NCBI GenBank assembly: GCA_965230065.1
Contig: OZ245942.1
Location: forward strand, 1,550,001 to 1,614,000
Origin: G965230065 sp965230065
GTDB lineage: Bacteria > Bacteroidota > Bacteroidia > Cytophagales > Cyclobacteriaceae
Length of the DNA: 64,000 nucleotides
Reading direction: 5' to 3'
Of the stretch, positions 42,993 through 50,769 are shown one piece after another. Below the pieces are notes generated by a model that saw only the letters and a program-made list of their open reading frames with translations, was not told where the DNA came from and made no database searches. The translations under genes were made by a program, and so were the position numbers. How positions within the stretch are numbered: the stretch's first letter is position 1; every line of letters starts with the position of its first letter.

Positions 42993-45401
42993 CTACATCC
43001 GGTTTTTCACATCATCCGAGCCTGTTTTGCGTTGCCTTTTGCCGGAAAGTTTCTGGTTGCCAAACATATGGGTGTAGGTAACGCGTATTTGTCTTTCTGA
43101 AAAGTCATTGTCTCCAAAGGTCCTGATGCCCACTTCCGGCTGCTGATATTCCCATTCTTCTTTTCCTGCGGTATTGGTGATGTCCTGCACGCTAATGCTT
43201 AAGGAGCTGCCGGATGAGAATTTCTTTCTGACAGCCAGGTTGAGATAAGGGTAACTGTACAGGCGCTGGTCGCCAACCAGGTAGGGACTCATATACCTTC
43301 CGTCCACACCGATTGACCAATCATTGCCTAGCATAAAGGTAGTATTGAGCTGCACGGCAAAGGTGAAAATATCATTTTCAAACGGAGCGGGACGGTTGGA
43401 TTTGTCCTCTACTTCATGGTAAAAGGCATTGAGGTTCCAGCTCATTTCCCACCAGCGCACCGGGGAAAGCGGAAAACTCAGGTTGGCTTCTATAATTCGT
43501 TCCTGATCGAGGTTTGTAGGAAAACTGGTTTGTAGATGGTTTTCTTTATCCACCGTATTGTAAAAATAGATTTGGTTGGTCCGGCTAAGGTAGGACAGTG
43601 AAAAAATAGCCGAATTGCGCTGCCAGGAAACCTTAACGGTATTGGTAAAAGTAGGCTGGAGCTGAGGATTTGCATACACAATCAGACTGGGGTCAAACAA
43701 AGCAAGAAATGAGGTAAGGTGAAAAAAAGAAGGCCGGGTAATGGAACGGTTGAAACCCAGCTGGAGGGTGTTTACAGAATCTATTTTATAGTTTAACCTC
43801 ACTACCGGAAAAGGTTTGCTGAAAACATTCTCTACATCTTCCAGCTCTTCCCTGTCCAGGCGGTAGGTGTAATGCTCATACCGCAAGCCCAACTCGGCAT
43901 CGAGCTTTTCTGATAATTTACCATTGAAAGAAAGATAGGCTGCCAAAATCTGCTCCCTGATGCTTTCCGTGCTGGCAAACAGGTCAGGGTTTTCCCAGTC
44001 TTCATCATTAAGACTCTGGAAAGAAGTGGTATTCAATGTGTTGTTAAATGTGCCCTTTACGCCTGTTTCCAGGGTCCACGCATCCCCCAACTCATTCGTA
44101 TTGTCCACACCAACAATCCAAAATTCCATGGGTGTATCACGCTCGTAGGCGATGGCCTGTTCCGGGTCATCATTATGCTGTAGGTCACCGGAATTTTCAT
44201 AGCGTATTTTAGCATAATCCAGGTTAAAATTCAGGCTACTACTTGTTCCTATTTTTTGGAGCAAGTTTACATTGGCTGTTAGGTTCGACATGTCGGTTTT
44301 TGTGCCAAAAAGATAATCGGCTTCCCTGCTCAACTCATCATTCACATAACTAAACGACTGGCTGTCAGCTCCCTCTCCCCAAACAAGTTCGGAAAGCGTG
44401 CCACCCACCAAAAAGCCGATTACGGTTTGGCCGTTAAAATCTATATCAAGCCCCATGTTGGCCGTATGCTGGTTTACTTTGTAATTACCGAGCGTCACAA
44501 AGTTTTCAAAATAATAGTCATCGCCCTGATACTCGTATTCCCTGAAGTGGTTTATTTCGTACTTATCCGCCCTGTTCCAATTGAAATTATAACCTCCGTA
44601 CCAGTTTACTTTTCCTTTGCGGGAGTTGAGGTTCAGGCTGGCCCCGGCCTTTTCGCGCTGACCATACCCACCAGTGAGCGACACGCTCCCATTCGTACCC
44701 TGCTGCTCATTCTTTTTCAACACAATATTGATAATACCAGCGGCACCGCTGGCGTCATATTTTGCTGGTGACTGGTCAATAATTTCAATTTGCTCAATAT
44801 TTTCGGCACGCATGCCCTGAATTTTGGCCATAAGCACTTCGCCCGGCATGCGCTGTATTTTTCCGTTAATCATCACCAGCACTTCCCCTTTCACATTCAT
44901 ACTCAGGCTGCTATTTTGCCTGTCCACTATCAGGCCGGGCACTTTTTGCAGTAGTTCCAGTCCGGTATTTCCATCCATAGAGGGAAAATCGCTTACGTTC
45001 ATAATCATTCTGTCAGAGGCCATTTCAAATAGGGGTTTGGTGCCTGAAACGGTTACCTCCTCCAGGTTAACCCCTTCTTTCAGCACAATCACGGGTAATT
45101 CCCCGGCAAAACCCGGCTGCACGGTAAATGGCGCGGTCTGGGTGCTTTCATACCCAACCATACTCACGGCTATGCGGTACGTGCCTTCTGCAATGTTTTC
45201 AAATGCAAAGCGACCCTCCTGGTTGGTATTTGCTCCTTTTACCATAACAGAGTCTGTACCTGTCAGCAGGATGGTTGTGGCATACGACAATGGCTTGTCT
45301 TCCGCATCAGCCACCTGGCCGGAAAGGGTGTATTGAGCCCTTGTTTGGGTTGTGAAAAAACTAAGGATGAGCAGTGCTATGAAAAGGTGGGTTTTGTCCA
45401 T
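42993..45401 (-). CDS. TonB-dependent receptor, outer membrane beta-barrel family
   Basis: 802 residues: signal peptide (1-22), CarboxypepD_reg domain (about 25-110: YTLSGQVADAEDKPLSYATT), a plug domain with GLELLQKVPGLIV and ASGAAGIINIVLKKNEQQGT, then a long barrel of the OMP_b-brl_3 type ending in IRVTYTHMFGNQKLSG. Unlike SusC it has no SusD partner. The substrate is unknown; it could import a metal complex or small ligand. Box E lies upstream, and a broken relative is at 35105. Confidence 0.93.
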   Translation of the reverse strand: MDKTHLFIALLILSFFTTQTRAQYTLSGQVADAEDKPLSYATTILLTGTDSVMVKGANTNQEGRFAFENIAEGTYRIAVSMVGYESTQTAPFTVQPGFAGELPVIVLKEGVNLEEVTVSGTKPLFEMASDRMIMNVSDFPSMDGNTGLELLQKVPGLIVDRQNSSLSMNVKGEVLVMINGKIQRMPGEVLMAKIQGMRAENIEQIEIIDQSPAKYDASGAAGIINIVLKKNEQQGTNGSVSLTGGYGQREKAGASLNLNSRKGKVNWYGGYNFNWNRADKYEINHFREYEYQGDDYYFENFVTLGNYKVNQHTANMGLDIDFNGQTVIGFLVGGTLSELVWGEGADSQSFSYVNDELSREADYLFGTKTDMSNLTANVNLLQKIGTSSSLNFNLDYAKIRYENSGDLQHNDDPEQAIAYERDTPMEFWIVGVDNTNELGDAWTLETGVKGTFNNTLNTTSFQSLNDEDWENPDLFASTESIREQILAAYLSFNGKLSEKLDAELGLRYEHYTYRLDREELEDVENVFSKPFPVVRLNYKIDSVNTLQLGFNRSITRPSFFHLTSFLALFDPSLIVYANPQLQPTFTNTVKVSWQRNSAIFSLSYLSRTNQIYFYNTVDKENHLQTSFPTNLDQERIIEANLSFPLSPVRWWEMSWNLNAFYHEVEDKSNRPAPFENDIFTFAVQLNTTFMLGNDWSIGVDGRYMSPYLVGDQRLYSYPYLNLAVRKKFSSGSSLSISVQDITNTAGKEEWEYQQPEVGIRTFGDNDFSERQIRVTYTHMFGNQKLSGKRQRKTGSDDVKNRM

Positions 45402-45429
45402 GTTTAATGTTTTTTCTTCATCTTTAGTT

Positions 45430-45491
45430 TGAAATTAACCAATAAAGTAAAGACTGATTTTTCTCAAACGTTTAACTTTTTTACTTTTCGG
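45430..45491 (-). promoter_or_regulatory. 34-bp box promoter E (beta-barrel receptor)
   Basis: Box at 45458-45491, 20-bp spacer, TAATTTCA on the minus strand at 45430-45437. 29 of 34 bases match copy D. Confidence 0.72.
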
Positions 45492-45539
45492 TTTAGCTTT
45501 AGTGAAATTAGAAATAAACCCTATGTGCGTCTAGCACAG

Positions 45540-45597
45540 ATATTTCAATTTTTAGCACTTATGTTTCATACAGCATATCCGCACCTATTAAGCCGTA
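45540..45597. repeat. 58-bp intergenic repeat, copy 2
   Basis: 53 of 58 bases match 37077-37134. It lies between box E and the 3' end of the TauE gene. Confidence 0.7.
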
Positions 45598-45601
45598 CTT
45601 T

Positions 45602-46417
45602 TCATACAAACAGGGTTTCTTTGAACAAAATACCAACGCCCATTACGAGCACAAACCAACCAAAGGCAGGCTTTAATTTCTGTCCGCTGATGTAGTTGGA
45701 CAGCCACCCACCTATGAAAGTTCCGAAAACAGATATTCCACCGACGATGAGGAGTAGCGACCAATCCATAGCGTAATTACTAATGTCCCCCATAAACCCA
45801 AGCAAACTTTTAGCAGAGATGATGAGAAGGGAAGTACCTACCGCCATCTTCATGGGTAACCTGGAAAAAACCACCAGTGCCGGAATAATGAGAAAGCCTC
45901 CACCGGCTCCTACCAAACCCGTGAGAAAGCCTACAACACAGCCTTGCAAAATAATTAGCGGGCAAGTGATGTTTTGCTTTTTTCCGGGAGCTTCTTCTTC
46001 ATGTACTTTCCCTTTCTTTTTACAAATCATGCTAACGGCAGCCAGGACCATGAGCAGTCCAAAAAGCAGCATGACCAATACATCTTTGGTGAGGGTGAAT
46101 CCCCCAAATTGAATTATTTCAGAAGGTATGGCCGGTACAATCCATTTACGGGTAGAGTATACAGCAAAAATAGCCGGAATACCAAATAGGATGGCCGTTT
46201 TGGGTGATGCCAAGTCTTTTTTATAAAAATTATAAGCACCAAAAAGGCTGGTGACCCCCACGATGAACAGGGAGTATGCAGTGGCCATTACCGGGTCAAC
46301 CTGAAGCATATACACCAAAACAGGAACGGTAAGGATACTCCCGCCTCCTCCTATTAACCCTAGGGAAACCCCAATAAAGATGGCAGATATGTATCCTAGT
46401 ACAATTGGTATATCCAT
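45602..46417 (-). CDS. TauE/SafE family sulfite/anion exporter
   Basis: 271 residues with about eight membrane segments in two repeats: IFIGVSLGLIGGGGSILTVP and VGFLTGLVGAGGGFLIIPAL, the paired glycine-rich motifs of the family. Members export sulfite, sulfoacetate or other sulfur anions. It is the last gene of a sulfur cassette (tsdA-like, two DsrE-like genes) and starts 5 bases after the upstream gene. Confidence 0.93.
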   Translation of the reverse strand: MDIPIVLGYISAIFIGVSLGLIGGGGSILTVPVLVYMLQVDPVMATAYSLFIVGVTSLFGAYNFYKKDLASPKTAILFGIPAIFAVYSTRKWIVPAIPSEIIQFGGFTLTKDVLVMLLFGLLMVLAAVSMICKKKGKVHEEEAPGKKQNITCPLIILQGCVVGFLTGLVGAGGGFLIIPALVVFSRLPMKMAVGTSLLIISAKSLLGFMGDISNYAMDWSLLLIVGGISVFGTFIGGWLSNYISGQKLKPAFGWFVLVMGVGILFKETLFV

Positions 46418-46422
46418 AAATT

Positions 46423-46848
46423 TCAGTTTGACTCCTTGATATAGCTCCAGCCCTTTTTTTGCTTATCCACAATCTCAATAATGCCATTGGGCACAGTGCC
46501 CACGCCACTAATCAGGTCCTGGGGTGTGAGGCCATGCCTTTTAAGTGAAATAGCACAAACCTTTAATGATACATTATTGAATTTGACCAGGTTTTCAATT
46601 TCCGCCTTTACCGACGATTTTGTCTTTAGCATCATTGGTAAGGCACCGCTATATATGACCATTTCAAATTCAGAGTCAGGGTATGCCTCTGACATACCCT
46701 TTACATGCCGAACAGCAGACTCCTGTGCCTTCACATCAGTACTCGTTACGTCAAATACAATTTGTACTTTTTCGTTTTGGGCCAACCCGACGGTGGTTGT
46801 GATAAGTGTCAAAAAGAAACATAAATACAACGTTCTCATAGCAGTCAT
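46423..46848 (-). CDS. Exported DsrE-like protein
   Basis: 141 residues. Sec signal (cut after VGLAQ), then a DsrE/DsrF fold: VQIVFDVTSTDVKAQ, FEMVIYSGALPMML and VSLKVCAISLKRHGLTPQDL, with a single Cys in the position where DsrE proteins carry sulfane sulfur. DsrE proteins are usually cytoplasmic; this one is exported. It starts 3 bases after the Tat-exported DsrE-like gene. Confidence 0.85.
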   Translation of the reverse strand: MTAMRTLYLCFFLTLITTTVGLAQNEKVQIVFDVTSTDVKAQESAVRHVKGMSEAYPDSEFEMVIYSGALPMMLKTKSSVKAEIENLVKFNNVSLKVCAISLKRHGLTPQDLISGVGTVPNGIIEIVDKQKKGWSYIKESN

Positions 46849-46851
46849 GAT

Positions 46852-47577
46852 TTATCCGATGGAAGCGTCAATGTAGGCAATGCCATTTTCAGCCAGGCGG
46901 CCTAAAGCCCACACACCCGATGGGGCCAGTTCGATGCCCGGAAGTTTGTTTGTGACCCAATCGTTGTAAACGTCTTCGGCTTTTAACCCCATGTTTTTGG
47001 CAACTACCCCGCTATAAACTTTGTAAGCCATGCCGCAAACACAAAACTTAGCACCCTTTTCCTGCAAGCCTTTGATGCCCGCAAGTCCGGGAAGCGGCAT
47101 ATCCCCTTCTTCCGGTACGTCCATCGGGTTTCTTAAAGAAGGTTTGTTGGTTTTAGGGTCATTATAGCCAAATACTTCACCCAACTTGTATTTCTTTATC
47201 ACATCATCATTCAGTGAAAAAATGATTCCGTGGTGCCGTAATACATTTAAAACGCCCAGGTTTTTAGGGGAAGTGCCCGTTGCTTCGTTGGTCATGTAGT
47301 ACACATTAGACCAAATGATGCCCCAGGGGATGGCCTGAGAAATGTCATAAGATACCGGATGGTTCATTTTCCCTACCGACTTAATTACCGCATCGGCTTT
47401 GTTGCCTGCAAGCATTGTTTTGTTGCCTTGGAGCACTACAGCCGATTCAAGTATTTCCCGGTCAAGCGCCTTTGCAGGTCCGGCAAGGAACGGCAGGCCG
47501 GCAGCAGCTCCTACCGCGATGGTTCCAATAAATTTGCGTCTCGAGTTGTTTTTACCTTTTGTCATGGTTTTAAGCAT
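46852..47577 (-). CDS. Tat-exported DsrE-like protein
   Basis: 241 residues. Twin-arginine signal (NSRRKFIGTIAVGAAAG, Arg13-Arg14), then a DsrE-like domain with IIWSNVYYMTNEATGTSP, NLGVLNVLRHHGIIFSL and a CxC pair (KFCVCGMAYKVYSG). Tat export suggests folding or cofactor loading in the cytoplasm. Start could also be the ATG at 47565. Lies between the TsdA-like and the Sec-exported DsrE-like genes. Confidence 0.85.
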   Translation of the reverse strand: MLKTMTKGKNNSRRKFIGTIAVGAAAGLPFLAGPAKALDREILESAVVLQGNKTMLAGNKADAVIKSVGKMNHPVSYDISQAIPWGIIWSNVYYMTNEATGTSPKNLGVLNVLRHHGIIFSLNDDVIKKYKLGEVFGYNDPKTNKPSLRNPMDVPEEGDMPLPGLAGIKGLQEKGAKFCVCGMAYKVYSGVVAKNMGLKAEDVYNDWVTNKLPGIELAPSGVWALGRLAENGIAYIDASIG

Positions 47578-47589
47578 TTAGTTTGAAAT

Positions 47590-48618
47590 TTATTTTGTTT
47601 TATTCAGATCATATTTTTCTTTATAAAAAGCCATTATAGGTTGAAACGGCCCAAACTTATGTTGCTCAGGCGGAAAGCTATCCACCCAGGGGCCGTAAGG
47701 CGTTGATACAGGCTTCAGTTTCTTATCCGGAAAGTCGGCTTCTTTGTTGGCCTTGGAAGGCCGATCGAAGGTGTTGATGTAAGCCGCGATATGATAGGCT
47801 TGTTCATCGGTAACTTTGGGGTTATCATAAGTAGCCCCAAACGGCATATTGCCTTTTATAAACTCTGCCGCGGTGATTACACGGTGCATGCCCGCCCCGT
47901 CGTTAAAGGAATCCTGTCCGCCAATGGGTGGGTACAGATAGCCGCCACCTTCCGGGCTAGGCGTACCTTTTCCATTTTCCTGGTGACATACTTTGCATTT
48001 TAGGTTGTACAGCAGCCGTCCTTTTGTGGTGTCAGCCCGCTCATTGGGAATATTGATTTTGACATACCCTTTGTACAGTTTTTCCATATCTTCAGGAACA
48101 TATTCGCTGAGCCAGGTCATGTAAGCAATCATGGCGCGCAACTCCCGGCTGTCTTTTGGTAGCACTTTGCCATTCATGCTGCGTTCCATACACCCGTTTA
48201 TTCGTTCTTCCATGGTGCCCATTTTATTTTCACGGCCCCGGAACTGGGGGAACCTGTTGGTAACGCCCACAAAAGATCCGGCCCCGATTTTCCTGCCACC
48301 GTTTAAATGGCAGTTGTTGCACGACAGGTTGTTGCCTGCAAACCGCATATTGCTATCCACGACTGATGGCCCTATGAGCTTCGGTGTATTCGTGATCAAT
48401 TCATAGCCATATTTAACAAGTTCCCCACGTTCTCCATCAGGCAGGTCTGTTTCTATGGATTTTGGCCTCCAGGTAGTTTTTGATATGCCTGCTTTAAGTT
48501 TTAGCAAAGAGGGGTTGCGCTCAAGAATATATAGCGATAGGGCGAAGAAAGCTATAAGAAAAAATAGTATATAGCTTAACTTTAACAGCATTGATGTCTT
48601 TTGTAAAAGGTCTTTCAT
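47590..48618 (-). CDS. TsdA-like dihaem cytochrome c, probable thiosulfate dehydrogenase
   Basis: 342 residues with an N-terminal membrane anchor (about 12-31). Two haem motifs are seen: CNNCH (100-104) and CKVCH (208-212). Between them, ERINGCMERSMNGK places Cys143 where TsdA enzymes use a Cys as axial ligand of the active-site haem. GAGMHRVITAAEFIKGNMPFG matches the second domain. TsdA joins two thiosulfates into tetrathionate, or the reverse. The following DsrE-like and TauE genes fit a sulfur role. A 37-bp element at 48667 lies upstream. Confidence 0.85.
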   Translation of the reverse strand: MKDLLQKTSMLLKLSYILFFLIAFFALSLYILERNPSLLKLKAGISKTTWRPKSIETDLPDGERGELVKYGYELITNTPKLIGPSVVDSNMRFAGNNLSCNNCHLNGGRKIGAGSFVGVTNRFPQFRGRENKMGTMEERINGCMERSMNGKVLPKDSRELRAMIAYMTWLSEYVPEDMEKLYKGYVKINIPNERADTTKGRLLYNLKCKVCHQENGKGTPSPEGGGYLYPPIGGQDSFNDGAGMHRVITAAEFIKGNMPFGATYDNPKVTDEQAYHIAAYINTFDRPSKANKEADFPDKKLKPVSTPYGPWVDSFPPEQHKFGPFQPIMAFYKEKYDLNKTK

Positions 48619-48666
48619 AGCTTAAACTGAGTAAGCAAGAAGAAAAAAATGCGGGTAAAGGGGTAG

Positions 48667-48703
48667 CAGAAATGTTGTAACATCTTTAAAGTTTTTTCTA
48701 AAG
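48667..48703 (-). promoter_or_regulatory. 37-bp shared promoter element, copy 2 (TsdA operon)
   Basis: 33 of 37 bases match 36886-36922. It lies 49 bases before the start codon, close to the 57 bases at the other site, so a shared regulator is likely. Confidence 0.65.
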
Positions 48704-48762
48704 ACTTTAAAGCATGTTGTATTTGGGGTAATAAATGAGGGGAATGTAGCGGTAGCAAATAT

Positions 48763-50694
48763 TTATTGAGCAGGAAACCCCACCTTATCCACCAACGCCT
48801 GAAATTCCGCTTCTTCGTGCAGGGGATAAAATTGTGGCTCGCTGATCAGCCAGGGCATTTCCATTTCGTGCTGCTCATAAGCTGCTTGCAACCATTCTAT
48901 AGCGGAGGGCTTGTCACCGAGAGCGGTATAAATTACTGCTATAAAAAAACGCAGTGAACCAGCATCGTTGACGGGTATTTTTGCTTTCAGTTCTTCTATT
49001 AGCTCAAATGCTTTTTTCCTATTTCCTGAGTGGGCATAAGCGGCACCTATCCATCCTAAAATGCGTGGATACCTGATGCCTTCTATCTGAAAAACCCGCT
49101 CAAATATGGTAATGGCTTCCGTGTACTTTCCGGTGTTCAATAGAAAAAATCCATAGCTGTCCAGCGTATAATAATTTTTGAACATTTTCAGCCGTGATTG
49201 AGAGAATTTTTCCGCCTCTTCATGCCGCCCTGTATAATAGAGCGACAGAATCATTCGAGTATTGGGATAGTAAGGATCAACCTGGTTTAACCGCTGTGCG
49301 ATGGAAAGCGCTTCCTCATGCCTTCGGCTAAAATTCAGAAAGTCTGCATAAACGGCCAGTGCATCCGGGAAATTAGTAGCAATGGCCTTTCTGTATTCCT
49401 CCTCAGCCCCTTCAAAATCCCAATTGTGGTAAAGTAAATAAAAACCGTTCCAGGCACGGGCTTCCGCAAGGCCAGGATCTATGGCCAGTGCCTTATCAAT
49501 CTGCGGTTTGGCTAATGCCAGGGCATCCAAAGCACTCAGTTCAGCGCCAAAAATGGCGGCCCTTGCGATATAACCTCGTGCTAATCCCGCGTAAGCCAGT
49601 GCGTACCCTGAATCCAGGGCAAGGGCCTGCTGAAAATATTCAATGGCACGGTTGTTTCCTGTTCTGGTGTAAGTCCTGTTCTCATATATTCCTTTCAGAT
49701 AAAGGTCATACGCCTCAGAGTTATCAGTGGTAGTCTGACTGAGCACGGCCTTTTCTTCAGGCGACAAGGTAGATTTCAGTGTCAGGGCCACATATTCAGC
49801 AATTTCGCTTTGGGTCTTGAAAATATCGCTGAGTTCCCGGTCGTAATTCTCTGCCCAAACCTGCTGTTCCGTATCGGTGTCAATCAACCGCACCTCAATG
49901 CGCACCGTGTTTTCGTATCGCTGAATGCTGCCTTCCAATAAATTAGAAACATTAAGTTCTCTGCCTATTTCCCGGGCCGTTTTACTGCTCTCCCGGTAGC
50001 GGTCAGTAGAAGTGAGGGAAATCACCTTTAAATCACCCACCTGGGACAAATGCCGGTTGATAGCCTCTACCACACCTTCACTAAAATACTCATTTTCCTG
50101 ATTGGGACTCAAATTTTTGAGGGGCAATACGGCGATGGATTTTTCCTGGGAAGTACCGGTGGCTTCCGGTTGGCTGGCATTTATTGCAGATTGCTGGTAC
50201 AAAAAGAAACCCAGGAGTAAACCCGCCAACACCAATCCCCACATTGTAAATTGCTTTCGTTTATTATTTTGAGTTTTCTTTTTGCTTTGCTGAAAACCAG
50301 GGGAAGCGGTTTTTTCAATTTTTTCATTCAATTTGTACTTAACCTCTCCCGGCGGATAGCCATAATATTCGGTAAAGCAGGTAGTAAAATAACTGGGACT
50401 GCCAAAACCAACCTGAAAGGCCACCTCTGAAACTGTCATGTCCTCCTGCTTCAGCAACGTCATCGCCCGCTGCAGCCGGTACTCCCGAATGAACTGATTG
50501 ACCGACTGTCCGGTAGCCTGTTTCAGTTTGCGGTGCAGATGGGAACGGCTCATGTTCATCCGCTCGGCCAGTTCTTCCACGCTAAACTGCTCGTTCTGTA
50601 GATTGACTTCTACTTCTTCCGTCAACTTCTTTAGAAGCGCATCATTTGCGGGGTTTTTATTCACTCGGTCAGTGTGGTTTGAGCTGGTTCCCAT
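48763..50694 (-). CDS. AraC-type HTH regulator with TolB-like and TPR domains
   Basis: 643 residues. The N-terminal AraC double HTH (about 20-115: LAERMNMSRSHLHRKLKQAT, VAFQVGFGSPSYFTTCFTEY) precedes a membrane segment at about 152-168. A TolB/FlgO-like domain follows (about 180-320: SIAVLPLKNLSPNQENEYFS), then tetratricopeptide repeats (about 340-600). The order fits a membrane-anchored one-component sensor with DNA-binding part in the cytoplasm. Divergent from the PVC-type cytochrome gene, its likely target. Confidence 0.9.
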   Translation of the reverse strand: MGTSSNHTDRVNKNPANDALLKKLTEEVEVNLQNEQFSVEELAERMNMSRSHLHRKLKQATGQSVNQFIREYRLQRAMTLLKQEDMTVSEVAFQVGFGSPSYFTTCFTEYYGYPPGEVKYKLNEKIEKTASPGFQQSKKKTQNNKRKQFTMWGLVLAGLLLGFFLYQQSAINASQPEATGTSQEKSIAVLPLKNLSPNQENEYFSEGVVEAINRHLSQVGDLKVISLTSTDRYRESSKTAREIGRELNVSNLLEGSIQRYENTVRIEVRLIDTDTEQQVWAENYDRELSDIFKTQSEIAEYVALTLKSTLSPEEKAVLSQTTTDNSEAYDLYLKGIYENRTYTRTGNNRAIEYFQQALALDSGYALAYAGLARGYIARAAIFGAELSALDALALAKPQIDKALAIDPGLAEARAWNGFYLLYHNWDFEGAEEEYRKAIATNFPDALAVYADFLNFSRRHEEALSIAQRLNQVDPYYPNTRMILSLYYTGRHEEAEKFSQSRLKMFKNYYTLDSYGFFLLNTGKYTEAITIFERVFQIEGIRYPRILGWIGAAYAHSGNRKKAFELIEELKAKIPVNDAGSLRFFIAVIYTALGDKPSAIEWLQAAYEQHEMEMPWLISEPQFYPLHEEAEFQALVDKVGFPAQ

Positions 50695-50733
50695 TTTTAT
50701 ATTTGCTAGGTAGCAAAAACAAGTTAAAAAATT

Positions 50734-50754
50734 TTCTTTATTTTAAAGAAAAAA
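50734..50754. promoter_or_regulatory. Inverted repeat in a divergent promoter
   Basis: Arms TTTTCTTT (50734) and AAAGAAAA (50747) with a 5-base spacer, in the 75-bp gap between the AraC-TPR regulator and the PVC-type cytochrome gene. A candidate operator for one or both genes; AT-rich, so chance is possible. Confidence 0.4.
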
Positions 50755-50769
50755 GTCAACCTCAACCAA

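Noticed and set aside
45429..45695. 88-codon plus-strand open frame
   Set aside because: It runs through box E, the repeat and the end of the TauE gene on the opposite strand.
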